Shown in pieces: positions 15,574-24,137 of a DNA stretch of 64,000 nucleotides (its first letter is position 1; every line of letters starts with the position of its first letter). Origin of the DNA: UBA1794 sp964439955. Lineage in GTDB: Bacteria; Bacteroidota; Bacteroidia; Bacteroidales; Bacteroidaceae. The stretch lies in NCBI GenBank assembly GCA_964439955.1, contig CAYTPX010000008.1, forward strand, positions 6,601 through 70,600. Direction: 5' to 3'. A program made the translations under genes and the position numbers. The notes beneath the pieces are model-generated. The model made no database searches. It was not told the origin of the DNA and was given only the letters and a program-made list of their open reading frames with translations.

Positions 15574-17649
15574 CTATTGCTTGAATACCTTCACCGCCGC
15601 CCCGTCGGCCTGCAATATGTAGACACCCGAGGGATAAGCCGCCATGTCCAAGCCGTCGGTATCGGACTCCCGCACAAGGGGCGTGCCGTTCAGCCCGTAG
15701 AGGACGACCGACTTGCAGACGCGCGGCAGCGTAACCCGGTTGCCCACCCATTCCACCTGGAAGGGAGAAACCGAAGTCACGTCGGCAGCAACCTCCTCTA
15801 TGGCCGTAGGATAGGTGATATAGACGTTGAAGTAGAACGTGATGTCGTAGCTCTCCCCGTCGATGGTGCGGGTCATGCGCTGGCGGATGGTCACGCTGTC
15901 GCCCGGTTCGCAGATGCTCGGGCTGTTCTGACCGACATAAAAGTTCAGCGAAGCGGGGTCGCGCAGTTCAGAGAACACGTAGGCCGAAGTATAACTATAC
16001 CAACAAACCGACCCGGAACGGTTGAACCAATGGCCGTAACCGTTTGCCGTGTTCGGCTCATAGACCGTCCCGCTCGGCTGGACCCCCACGAAGGAAATGT
16101 CCCCATTGTCGAGCCCCTCGCTGATTTCGGAAAGGGACATGCAGAAAGCCTCGCACACGGCCTGCACGTCGGGCTGCACGATCACGTAGCCGTAGTCGGT
16201 AAGTACCGGCATGCTTACCTCCGTCGTAATATCGACGCTGTGCGGCTCGCCGTCGGGGTCGTTGTATTCGCCGAAGAGGTCCGTCCCTTCAAACTTCACG
16301 CGGTAGGGCCATTGCTCGTCGTTGTTGTCGTTGTCGTCCCAGACATGGTGCGCATGGGTCCGAGTGCCCCCGCTCACCACGAGCATCAGCCGCTCACACC
16401 CGGCGGGGCACACGAATTCAACCGTGTCCCTGCGGCTCATATATTTTGCCGTGCCCATATCGCTGTAGTAACGTGTCCCGTCCTCGCACAGGGCCACAAA
16501 GCCGAAGCGCAACTCCCCGTTTATTCGGGTGCCGTTGTTGCGGTAGGTGGTGCCATCGGCCAAGATGTATTCGAGACAGGCCTTCACCGTATCCCCGCCC
16601 GAACCGGGGACATTCAGCTTGATTACGTTGTAGCCGTAGTTTTCCGGGCATTGGTCGGGGGAGATGCGGTAGTAGGCAGAGTCCTCGCGGATCATGCTGC
16701 ACTGTGAACGCGCATTGACGTAATTTTCTCCCCGCTCGCGCAAGAAAGGAATGTCCCACGTGGCCAGCCGGGCGTTGAACTCGTACATGTCGTCGTTGAA
16801 GTCCTCCTGGTCGTAATTATTCATGCGGATATAAGCATCTACCGGGTCTTCCAGGTACTCGGCCTCGCGCCACATGCGTCCGATGAAGTCGCGCCCCCAC
16901 TTGTTGGTCCAGCACCACTGGATGAAATAGTTGGCGTAGCGGGGCGTTTCGTGCAGGATGTTTTTGTGGTGGTACTCCAGATATTCGCTAAAGCGGTAGT
17001 CGGTGAAGATTAGGCCAGGGTATAATTCAAACGCCTGCCACTGCGCACACTGCTCCCACCAGCAGTTTCCCCCCGAACCGTCCGAGGCATAGCCATAATT
17101 GAAGCCCCTTTGCGGGTCGTCTTGGTCGCAATGCGTCTGGTACTGGAAGCAGTGGCCCACTTCGTGCGCCACGGTGTGCCCGGCGGGCTGCACGGTGGAG
17201 GGGTTGATGTTGAGGACTCCTATCATGTCGTCCTCGCCCGAGCCCGTGGCCAGCCACTCGGTCTGGTAGTAGAGGCGGATGACCATCTTGTAGGTATCGG
17301 TCTTCGAAGAGCCGCGCTGTATGAACCCGAGGGTATCGGCATAGAGTTCAAACGCCTCATCGGCCACTCGGAGCACGTCATCGACGTCCACCGTATAAGG
17401 AGAAGGGGCGGTAGAAGGGTCGGTGCCGAAGCCCGGCTCCCAGAAGATGACGAAATGTTCCGACTCCCGGCTGCGCTCGTAGCTCCACTGCCCGTCGTCG
17501 CTGGCCAGCGACTCGCGCATGCTTTCGGGTTCATAGACTTGCTTTTGGGCGTGGGTGTACTGCGGTTGCAGGAAAACGGCGGCGGTCATGGCAAAAAGTG
17601 CCGCAACAAACCGTGGAAAGCGCCTGTTGTTTTGTAAATCTTGCTTCAT
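15574..17649 (-). CDS. Secreted DUF6055-like HExxH protein with probable type IX sorting tail
   Basis: 691 residues. A signal peptide ends near TYHAQ-type residues 30-35. A DUF6055-like region follows (HFVIFWEPGFGTD near 65-77), with a zinc-protease-like motif HEVGH (H162, E163, H166). Beta-rich domains lie after about residue 330; the segment near 480-600 resembles DUF4859. The end (SVVLYGLNGTPLV...YPSGVYILQ...KVFKQ) fits a short type A sorting domain for type IX export. Together this suggests an exported metallopeptidase or carbohydrate-binding protein, but protease activity is not established for the family. Monocistronic, with a clear promoter and terminator. Confidence 0.72.
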   Translation of the reverse strand: MKQDLQNNRRFPRFVAALFAMTAAVFLQPQYTHAQKQVYEPESMRESLASDDGQWSYERSRESEHFVIFWEPGFGTDPSTAPSPYTVDVDDVLRVADEAFELYADTLGFIQRGSSKTDTYKMVIRLYYQTEWLATGSGEDDMIGVLNINPSTVQPAGHTVAHEVGHCFQYQTHCDQDDPQRGFNYGYASDGSGGNCWWEQCAQWQAFELYPGLIFTDYRFSEYLEYHHKNILHETPRYANYFIQWCWTNKWGRDFIGRMWREAEYLEDPVDAYIRMNNYDQEDFNDDMYEFNARLATWDIPFLRERGENYVNARSQCSMIREDSAYYRISPDQCPENYGYNVIKLNVPGSGGDTVKACLEYILADGTTYRNNGTRINGELRFGFVALCEDGTRYYSDMGTAKYMSRRDTVEFVCPAGCERLMLVVSGGTRTHAHHVWDDNDNNDEQWPYRVKFEGTDLFGEYNDPDGEPHSVDITTEVSMPVLTDYGYVIVQPDVQAVCEAFCMSLSEISEGLDNGDISFVGVQPSGTVYEPNTANGYGHWFNRSGSVCWYSYTSAYVFSELRDPASLNFYVGQNSPSICEPGDSVTIRQRMTRTIDGESYDITFYFNVYITYPTAIEEVAADVTSVSPFQVEWVGNRVTLPRVCKSVVLYGLNGTPLVRESDTDGLDMAAYPSGVYILQADGAAVKVFKQ

Positions 17650-17716
17650 ACTATTGTTCTTTACGGTTGGTCATTCACTAAGAGAGGGCAGGGGGAAGAT
17701 GGGTACACTCCTGCGG

Positions 17717-17724
17717 CAAAGGTA
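17717..17724 (-). promoter_or_regulatory. -7 promoter element of the HExxH protein gene
   Basis: TACCTTTG on the minus strand, about 68 bp before the start codon. Confidence 0.65.
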
Positions 17725-17758
17725 GCTTTTCCTGCCCACAGTGGCAAAAAATGCGGGG

Positions 17759-19021
17759 TTATTTATTCAGCATGGTGTGCATATAGGGGATGCCCGCCGG
17801 GAAGGGCTTCAACGCTTCGGGAAGGCCGGCCGGGTGGTAGCCCATGAGCGCCTGCGTCAGCTGGGCCACGCTGACGCAGGAAGCCGTGCCGCGCTTGCGG
17901 ACGCGGGCCGTCCCGTCGCCCGGGAGCGTATAAGTACCGTTGTTTTCCGGCAGTATCGGATCGACGAGGGTGAAGGAGGTGGCCACCTCCGGATAGGCCT
18001 CGGCCACCAGCGGCACCAAGACGTCTGCGGCCACCAGCCGTGCCATGCCCAAAGGGCGCACAGGGCTGTAGGCCGACCGCCCGCGCCGCGCCACCAGCGG
18101 CGTGGCGATGCCGTCCGTCTCCCCTTCGGCCAGCTCTCCTTCCAAGCCGAGGGGGATGCCGTTGATGGGGGTGAACAGGCGGGAGGGGCGCATGATGCGC
18201 ATCTCGGGCAGGCGGTAGTGGGCAGCCAGCAGCGAAAGCATGTGCATGCGGCACGCCACGTTGTCGCATACCAAGGAAGTGACGAGCAAGTGCCCCGCGC
18301 GAGGATAGACGATGGCCTCGGCCACGATTTCCTGTTCCTGGCTGGCTATCTTCCAGACGGTGCCGCCATAGAGGTGCAAGTCCTCGACGCGCAGGTCGTG
18401 CAACCCGTCGCATCCGAAGAGGTAGCCTCGGGTGAGGACGCGTATGTCGGTGTAGTAAAGGCTGGTGGTGAGGCCGGAGTACGTGGCGTGGTAGTAGGAC
18501 AATGGGGCGGGAGGGAGGCCGTCGTAGAGATAGTCTTCAACTTCGGCAAACGAGACTCCCGCCTCGGACGAGGCGTCCGAGAGCAAATCGGGAAGAGCCA
18601 GTTCCTCGGGCGAAGGGTAGTAGGTCTCTTCCACGTAATCGAAGCATCGGGCAAAGCCGAAGCGGGCGTAGAACGCGGCCAGGCCGGCGTCGGCGGGAAT
18701 CAGCGTGGCATACCCGTATTCGTCCCGGTAGCACTTTTGCAGGGTGCGCCGGATGAGTTCCCCGGCCATGCCTTGCCCCCGCCAGCCGGGATGGGTGCAA
18801 ATCCCGCTCAGGTAGGCGGCGCCGGTCTCGTAGTCCAACCCGTTTCCTACGTTCAAGCCGCAGTCGGCCCAAAGGAGCCCGCTGACTACCTGCCCCTTCC
18901 GCTTGATCACGGTCGAACGCCGGCGGGAGTAGATATGGCGGAAATAGGCATCTTCGAAAGCGGGGTCATCGTGGAAACATTCATGATAGAGCCGCCTCAA
19001 CTGGATTTCGTCGTCACTCAT
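17759..19021 (-). CDS. Eis-like GNAT family N-acetyltransferase
   Basis: 420 residues. An N-terminal GNAT domain has the acetyl-CoA loop in SGICTHPGWRGQGMAG (about 71-86) and a second pass LAAFYARFGF. A second GNAT-like region and a C-terminal sterol-carrier-like domain follow, the three-part Eis layout. Such enzymes acetylate amines on small molecules or peptides. It lies 49 bp downstream of a DUF2156 gene on the same strand, so the two are probably co-transcribed. The substrate is unknown. Confidence 0.78.
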   Translation of the reverse strand: MSDDEIQLRRLYHECFHDDPAFEDAYFRHIYSRRRSTVIKRKGQVVSGLLWADCGLNVGNGLDYETGAAYLSGICTHPGWRGQGMAGELIRRTLQKCYRDEYGYATLIPADAGLAAFYARFGFARCFDYVEETYYPSPEELALPDLLSDASSEAGVSFAEVEDYLYDGLPPAPLSYYHATYSGLTTSLYYTDIRVLTRGYLFGCDGLHDLRVEDLHLYGGTVWKIASQEQEIVAEAIVYPRAGHLLVTSLVCDNVACRMHMLSLLAAHYRLPEMRIMRPSRLFTPINGIPLGLEGELAEGETDGIATPLVARRGRSAYSPVRPLGMARLVAADVLVPLVAEAYPEVATSFTLVDPILPENNGTYTLPGDGTARVRKRGTASCVSVAQLTQALMGYHPAGLPEALKPFPAGIPYMHTMLNK

Positions 19022-19070
19022 AACAATTCAACGGTTAAAGGGTCAAACAAAAAGCCGCAGGCCGTTTGCC

Positions 19071-19973
19071 TCAGCGGAAGCGCCTGTCCTCGCGCACGCA
19101 GTATTTGTCCAGCAAGAAGGCGGGATGATAAGACAGCTTCGCCTTGCGCAATCCTTCCAGGCCGAGGTCTTCCTCGCGGTTCACGTAAGTGAAACTCTCC
19201 GGGATGCGGCGGGCGAATTCCCGGTTGATCATGGCGTAGGCGCCCTCGACGCTGCTGTCCGCCTTTTCGGCGTGCAGGCCGAAGGTGTCGTGGTTGATGG
19301 GCATCCCGAAAGTAAAGGCCACGGTCCGCCCCTCCACCCGGAGCAGCCCGCCCGAGAGGCCCAGCTCGAAGAAATGTTCCAAGGCGAACGTCACCGCGCG
19401 GCGCTCCTGCCCCAGCCCCTCGTTCTGGTCGCACCCGTTGGCCATGCACCAAAGGCGCTCCATCTCCAGGCATTCGCCTATGTGCCCGGGGCGTATAGGC
19501 AGGTATTCCCAGTCGGGATAAGTCCTCAAGAACTTGTTGATGTGGTTCCGCTTGGGCTGGAGCGCCTTTCCGGACAGGGAGCAGAGCGAAGCCCGCAGAT
19601 ACAGGTAGTCGGCATAAGCCCGGTCGGCCACATGCGTCGTCTGCCCGGGCATGACGGCCTCGAAAAGGGGCAAATGCTCTTCACAAACCCCATATACGAC
19701 CAACGGGCGTCCCTCCCTGCGGCACTCTTCGCGCATGGCGGCGAGGGTCTTCCCCAAGTCGCCGCTCCCTACCGGCATGAGATAGGCCGTCTCCTCCCCC
19801 ATGCGGAAACGCAGGATCAGGGTATTGCCGTCCAAGACGGAATAGGCCGTGCCGTAGAGAAAACGCCAGCTGCACAGGTTGCTCCACGAAAGGTCGCAAT
19901 TCCGACGCCCGGTAGGCCTGACGAACGAAACAATGAGGTCTTTGTCGGAAAGGGACAGGTCTTTATATTCCAT
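19071..19973 (-). CDS. DUF2156 (phosphatidylglycerol lysyltransferase C-terminal domain) protein
   Basis: 300 residues from MEYKDLSLSDKDLI. It is a tandem GNAT-like fold of the DUF2156 type with NHINKFLRTYPDWEY and AVTFTFG...DTFGLHAEKADSSVEGAY, which in MprF and FemX-type enzymes binds aminoacyl-tRNA and lipid. It lacks the MprF membrane domain, so it is a soluble relative of unknown substrate. The start at the MEYK methionine is supported by a promoter upstream of it; longer in-frame readings extend across that promoter. It probably forms an operon with the downstream Eis-like acetyltransferase. Confidence 0.8.
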   Translation of the reverse strand: MEYKDLSLSDKDLIVSFVRPTGRRNCDLSWSNLCSWRFLYGTAYSVLDGNTLILRFRMGEETAYLMPVGSGDLGKTLAAMREECRREGRPLVVYGVCEEHLPLFEAVMPGQTTHVADRAYADYLYLRASLCSLSGKALQPKRNHINKFLRTYPDWEYLPIRPGHIGECLEMERLWCMANGCDQNEGLGQERRAVTFALEHFFELGLSGGLLRVEGRTVAFTFGMPINHDTFGLHAEKADSSVEGAYAMINREFARRIPESFTYVNREEDLGLEGLRKAKLSYHPAFLLDKYCVREDRRFR

Positions 19974-19994
19974 AACTATAATAAATTTACCGTG

Positions 19995-20002
19995 CAAAAA
20001 TA
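19995..20002 (-). promoter_or_regulatory. -7 promoter element of the DUF2156/Eis-like operon
   Basis: TATTTTTG on the minus strand, 22 bp before the DUF2156 start. Confidence 0.65.
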
Positions 20003-20099
20003 GGCCTTTTCCTAAATGGAGGACGCATGCAAGAAAGAGGCTTTCCTGTATTTTTAGAAAAAAGCGGCAAAAAAAGAACGCATTGCAAGGTGTTTTTCG

Positions 20100-20107
20100 T
20101 ACTTTTG
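20100..20107 (+). promoter_or_regulatory. -7 promoter element of pta-ackA
   Basis: TACTTTTG lies about 60 bp before the pta start; it is divergent from the DUF2156 promoter. Confidence 0.65.
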
Positions 20108-20167
20108 TGGGGTGAGACAACCAGAATATTAACAGTTACAACAATTCAAACCTTATACTTTATTATA

Positions 20168-21178
20168 ATGAGCTTCATAAGCGATTTGGTTGCAAGGGCT
20201 AAAAAGAAGCCCCAGCACATTGTCCTTCCCGAAGGCACGGAAGAACGCACCTTGACCGCCGCAGACCGCGTGCTGGCAGAGGGGGTGGCCAAACTGACCC
20301 TCCTCGGCAAAAAGGAAGAAATCATGTCCACAGCCGAGAAATTAGGCTTGGACAATATCAAGAAGGCCTCCATCATTGACCCCTTGACCAGCCCCATGCG
20401 GGAGGAATATGCCCAGTTGCTCTTCGAGCTGCGCAAAAACAAGGGGCTGACCCTTGAGCAAGCCCGGGAGAAAGTGACAGACCCCCTCTACTACGGATGC
20501 CTCATGATAAAACACGGGGATGCCGACGGGCAACTGGCAGGAGCACGCAATACGACCGGAAACGTGCTGCGCCCTGCCCTGCAAATCATAAAGACAGTCC
20601 CGGGAATCACATGCGTTTCGGGCGCATTAGTCCTGCTTACGCAATATCCGGAGTATGGCCGCAACGGAATCTTGGTAGTCGGCGACGTAGCTGTCACGCC
20701 GGTTCCGGATGCCGACCAGCTCGCACAAATCGCGGTATGCACCGCCCGTACCGCCCGCGCCGTGGCCGGCTTCGAAGACCCCAAAGTCGCCATGCTGAGT
20801 TTCTCGACCAAAGGCTCGGCACAGCATGAGGTAGTAGACAAAGTGGTGGCGGCCGTGAGCAAAGCGCGGATGCTTGACCCGACAATCGAAATCGACGGGG
20901 AGCTGCAGGCAGACGCAGCCTTAGTCCCCGCCGTGGGAATGAGCAAAGCCCCCGGGTCGAAAATCGCAGGACATGCCGATACGCTCATCTTCCCGAACCT
21001 CGAAGTCGGAAACATCGGGTACAAACTCGTACAACGGTTAGGGGGAGCCGAGGCAATCGGCCCAATCCTCCAAGGAATCGCCCGCCCGGTGAACGACTTG
21101 TCACGGGGTTGCTCCACTGATGACGTATATGCCATGATCGCAATCACTGCCAACCAAGCCATTGCCGCCAAGGAGTAA
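20168..21178 (+). CDS. pta: Phosphate acetyltransferase
   Basis: 336 residues. Converts acetyl-CoA and phosphate to acetyl phosphate, the first step of acetate production. The full single-domain Pta fold is present: start MSFISDLVARAKKKPQHIVLPEG, AGARNTTGNVLRPALQI, VGDVAVTP, and end NDLSRGCSTDDVYAMIAITA. It is followed by ackA after 56 bp, so the pair forms the Pta-AckA ATP-generating route. The start is chosen at the family's usual position rather than 47 codons upstream, where the reading frame crosses the promoter. Confidence 0.96.
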   Translation: MSFISDLVARAKKKPQHIVLPEGTEERTLTAADRVLAEGVAKLTLLGKKEEIMSTAEKLGLDNIKKASIIDPLTSPMREEYAQLLFELRKNKGLTLEQAREKVTDPLYYGCLMIKHGDADGQLAGARNTTGNVLRPALQIIKTVPGITCVSGALVLLTQYPEYGRNGILVVGDVAVTPVPDADQLAQIAVCTARTARAVAGFEDPKVAMLSFSTKGSAQHEVVDKVVAAVSKARMLDPTIEIDGELQADAALVPAVGMSKAPGSKIAGHADTLIFPNLEVGNIGYKLVQRLGGAEAIGPILQGIARPVNDLSRGCSTDDVYAMIAITANQAIAAKE

Positions 21179-21234
21179 TTTGCCCTAAACGGGATATAAA
21201 CCACACATTTCCCCAAAAAAAATCTAAAAAACAC

Positions 21235-22440
21235 ATGAAAATTTTAGTATTAAACTGCGGCAGTTCATCTATCAAGTACAAGCTTTTCGAAATGCCTGCC
21301 AAGCAGGTCATGGCCCAAGGCGGCATAGAGAAAATCGGGTTGAAGGATTCATTCCTCAAATTTACCCTGCCCTCGGGAGAAAAGAAAATCATCGAAAAGG
21401 AAATAGCTGAGCATACCGCCGGAATCGAATTCATCCTTTCCATCTTAACCGGCAAGGAATACGGCGTAATCACCTCACTCAAAGAAATCGATGCCGTAGG
21501 CCACCGGGTAGTGCACGGAGGAGAAAAATTCAGCAACTCAGTACTTATCAACCAAGAGGTCATCGATATGACCAAAGCATGCAACGACTTGGCTCCCCTC
21601 CACAATCCCGCCAACCTGAAAGGCATAGACGCCGTGGCGAAAGCCCTTCCCGGCGTACCCCAAATAGGCGTGTACGACACCGCTTTCCACCAGACTATGC
21701 CCGCAAAGGCTTACATGTATGCCGTACCCTACGAGCTATATACGCGATACGGCGTGCGCCGCTACGGATTCCACGGCACAAGTCACCGTTATGTCTCCCA
21801 GCGCGTCTGCGAATTCCTGAATGCCGATCCCCAAAAGACGAAAGTCATAACGTGCCACATCGGCAACGGCGGCTCCATTTCCGCAGTAGTAAACGGAAAA
21901 TGCACCGACACTTCCATGGGGCTCACCCCGCTGGAGGGGTTGATGATGGGCACGCGCAGCGGCGACATCGACGCCGGGGCCGTAACCTACATCATGGGAA
22001 AAGAGCACCTTGACGCAGCAGAAATCAATAATTTGTTGAACAAGAAATCCGGTGTGCTCGGCATTTTCGGGAAATCGTCCGACATGCGCGACCTGCACAG
22101 CGCCGCAAAGGCCGGTGAAGAACGCGCTATTTTGGCGGAAGACATGTACTTCTACCGGATTCGCAAATACATCGGGGCCTATGCGGCAGCGATGGGCGGC
22201 GTAGACATCATCCTCTTTACCGGGGGCGTAGGTGAAAACCAGAGCAACTGCCGCGCCGCCGCTTGCGAAGGGCTGGAGTTCATGGGCGTCAAGCTCGACT
22301 TGGAAAAGAACGAAAAGGTGCACGGGGAAGAAGCCGTCATCTCCACGCCAGATTCACGCGTAACGGTATGCGTAATCCCCACCGACGAGGAACTGATGAT
22401 TGCCACGGACACGATGGAAATCCTTGCATCCCAAAAGTAA
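21235..22440 (+). CDS. ackA: Acetate kinase
   Basis: 401 residues. Transfers phosphate from acetyl phosphate to ADP, giving ATP and acetate. Conserved ASKHA-fold motifs are KILVLNCGSSSIKYKLF at the N-terminus, HRVVHGG, YGFHGTSHRYVS, HIGNGGSISAV and FTGGVGEN. Second gene of the pta-ackA operon, closed by a bidirectional hairpin terminator. Confidence 0.97.
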   Translation: MKILVLNCGSSSIKYKLFEMPAKQVMAQGGIEKIGLKDSFLKFTLPSGEKKIIEKEIAEHTAGIEFILSILTGKEYGVITSLKEIDAVGHRVVHGGEKFSNSVLINQEVIDMTKACNDLAPLHNPANLKGIDAVAKALPGVPQIGVYDTAFHQTMPAKAYMYAVPYELYTRYGVRRYGFHGTSHRYVSQRVCEFLNADPQKTKVITCHIGNGGSISAVVNGKCTDTSMGLTPLEGLMMGTRSGDIDAGAVTYIMGKEHLDAAEINNLLNKKSGVLGIFGKSSDMRDLHSAAKAGEERAILAEDMYFYRIRKYIGAYAAAMGGVDIILFTGGVGENQSNCRAAACEGLEFMGVKLDLEKNEKVHGEEAVISTPDSRVTVCVIPTDEELMIATDTMEILASQK

Positions 22441-22474
22441 AAGGGCAGCGCAACCGGAAGGCTTCCGTTAAACA

Positions 22475-22521
22475 AAAGAATCCGGGCGGCAGTTGGTATT
22501 ACACTGCCGCCCGGATTCTTT
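22475..22521. terminator. Bidirectional terminator between ackA and lolD
   Basis: A perfect 19-bp stem beginning AAAGAATCCGGGCGGCAGT with a 9-nt loop. It has A-rich and T-rich flanks on both sides, serving the convergent ackA and lolD transcripts. Confidence 0.88.
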
Positions 22522-22538
22522 GTTGCCCAGCCATGCCG

Positions 22539-23291
22539 CTATTCCCCGGTTTCCTCCTGGTGTCCTTCCACCCGGGGCGACCCTTTTTCCCCAGCGTCTT
22601 CCGCCGCGGGGACAGGCTTGGACGTCTCGTCGCGGATAACGCCGTCCACCATCCGAACCGTGCGGTCGGTCAGCGTGGCCAAGTGTTCATCGTGCGTTAC
22701 AATCACGAAAGTCTGTTGCAACTCATCGCGCAAACGGAAGAACAACCGGTGCAGCTCCTCTTTGTTCTGGCTATCGAGGCTTCCCGAAGGTTCGTCGGCC
22801 AAAACCACAGCCGGGCGATTGACCAACGCACGGGCCACTGCCACCCGTTGGCATTCGCCGCCGGACATCTCTTTCGGCTTATGCGCCGCGCGGTCGGAAA
22901 GCCCCATGAAGCGGAACAACTCCGCAGCACGCTCCCGCGCCTTCCGTCCCGACATGCCCGCTATGAGCGCCGGTATCATCACGTTTTCCTCGGCCGTAAA
23001 CTCGGGCAGCAACTGGTGGAACTGGAAGACAAAACCAATTTTCCGGTTGCGGAACGCCGAGAGCCCGCGTTCTTTCATGTTCTCCACCGCGATGCCGTCG
23101 ATACGGATTGTCCCGCTATCCGGCCGGTCGAGCGTACCCATGATCTGCAACAAGGTCGTCTTCCCCGCCCCGCTGGGGCCCACAATGCTCACCACTTCCC
23201 CCCGGCCGATATGGAGGTCTATGCCTTTCAACACGCGCAGCGAGCCAAAACTCTTCATAATACCATGTAATTCTATCATGACTTCATCCAT
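22539..23291 (-). CDS. lolD: Lipoprotein-releasing ABC transporter ATP-binding protein LolD
   Basis: 250 residues, MacB/LolD-type ATPase that energises release of lipoproteins from the inner membrane by the LolCE-type permease. Motifs: Walker A GPSGAGKTT, signature MSGGECQRVAVARAL, Walker B VVLADEPSGSLD, and H-loop VIVTHD. It is 7 bp after tcdA on the same strand. The family-typical start MIELHG is at 23279, four codons inside, and may be the true one. The C-terminal 25 residues are an extra acidic and basic tail. No permease gene is adjacent. Confidence 0.88.
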   Translation of the reverse strand: MDEVMIELHGIMKSFGSLRVLKGIDLHIGRGEVVSIVGPSGAGKTTLLQIMGTLDRPDSGTIRIDGIAVENMKERGLSAFRNRKIGFVFQFHQLLPEFTAEENVMIPALIAGMSGRKARERAAELFRFMGLSDRAAHKPKEMSGGECQRVAVARALVNRPAVVLADEPSGSLDSQNKEELHRLFFRLRDELQQTFVIVTHDEHLATLTDRTVRMVDGVIRDETSKPVPAAEDAGEKGSPRVEGHQEETGE

Positions 23292-23298
23292 TTTCCTT

Positions 23299-24060
23299 TT
23301 ATTCCTTTGCCCCGGCCGCCAAGCGCTTCAAGACAAAGGCCGCCAAGTAACACCCGAAAAGGGCGGGCAGGTAACTGACCGTGCCGCAAGCCGACTTCTT
23401 GTTGCGCTCCTCAACCCGCAGGATGGCACGCTCGTCAGCTGCCTCCGTGCTGAAGACCACGGGGATGTCCATCAGCCCCTTTCCCTGCGGCTTCAGGCGT
23501 GTCCGCACCGCCCGGGCCAGCGTGCACTGGTAAGTGCCTCCCAGCTTCCCGTAGCGCACCGCGGACGGGTCGCTCTTCGCCCCCGCGCCCATGCTGCTCA
23601 CGAGCGGCAACCGCCTGCGGTAAGCCTCGGCAAGCAAGGCACACTTGGGCGCAATCGTGTCAATGGCATCGACCACGAAATCAAACCCCGGCACAGCCCC
23701 GTCCAACAGGGCGGGGACAGCTGCAGGCTCTAAGTATTCGGGGCGGGGTGAAAAGCGCAACTCCGGGTTGATGTCAAGCAAACGCGCACCCATTACCTCC
23801 ACCTTGGACCGACCCAATGAACTATGCAAGGCGGCCAACTGCCGGTTAAGGTTCGAGGGCTGCACGCTGTCGGCATCCACCAAGGTCAGCGCGCCTATGC
23901 CCGCCCGTACCAGCATCTCGGCCGCATAAGCCCCTACCCCGCCAGCGCCGCACACCAAGACATGCGCCCGCCGGAAGCGGGCCATGGCAGCCCTGCCCAG
24001 CAACAATTCCGTACGTTCCTGCCAACCGGCAGCCGGGTTCTCCTGTGTATCCATCCTCAT
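23299..24060 (-). CDS. tcdA: tRNA threonylcarbamoyladenosine dehydratase (TcdA/CsdL)
   Basis: About 253 residues, E1-like ThiF fold. It cyclises t6A37 to ct6A in tRNAs that read ANN codons. The ATP-binding glycine motif is VLVCGAGGVGAYAAEML, with LVDADSVQPSNLNRQ and the catalytic-loop region ACGTVSYLPALFG near the end. The start is placed near MRMDTQENP since longer readings are unlike the family. It is sandwiched between murF upstream and lolD downstream on the same strand. Confidence 0.87.
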   Translation of the reverse strand: MRMDTQENPAAGWQERTELLLGRAAMARFRRAHVLVCGAGGVGAYAAEMLVRAGIGALTLVDADSVQPSNLNRQLAALHSSLGRSKVEVMGARLLDINPELRFSPRPEYLEPAAVPALLDGAVPGFDFVVDAIDTIAPKCALLAEAYRRRLPLVSSMGAGAKSDPSAVRYGKLGGTYQCTLARAVRTRLKPQGKGLMDIPVVFSTEAADERAILRVEERNKKSACGTVSYLPALFGCYLAAFVLKRLAAGAKE

Positions 24061-24137
24061 AAGTTGTAGCATTTTCAAGAAAACAGGCGGCACTCCCAAC
24101 CCAAAGCGCCAGCCCTTTTGAAAGGAAGGCCATGGCC

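Noticed and set aside
17741..19192. 483-codon frame antisense to the Eis-like gene
   Set aside because: Shadow frame without any domain; the Eis-like and DUF2156 genes account for the region.
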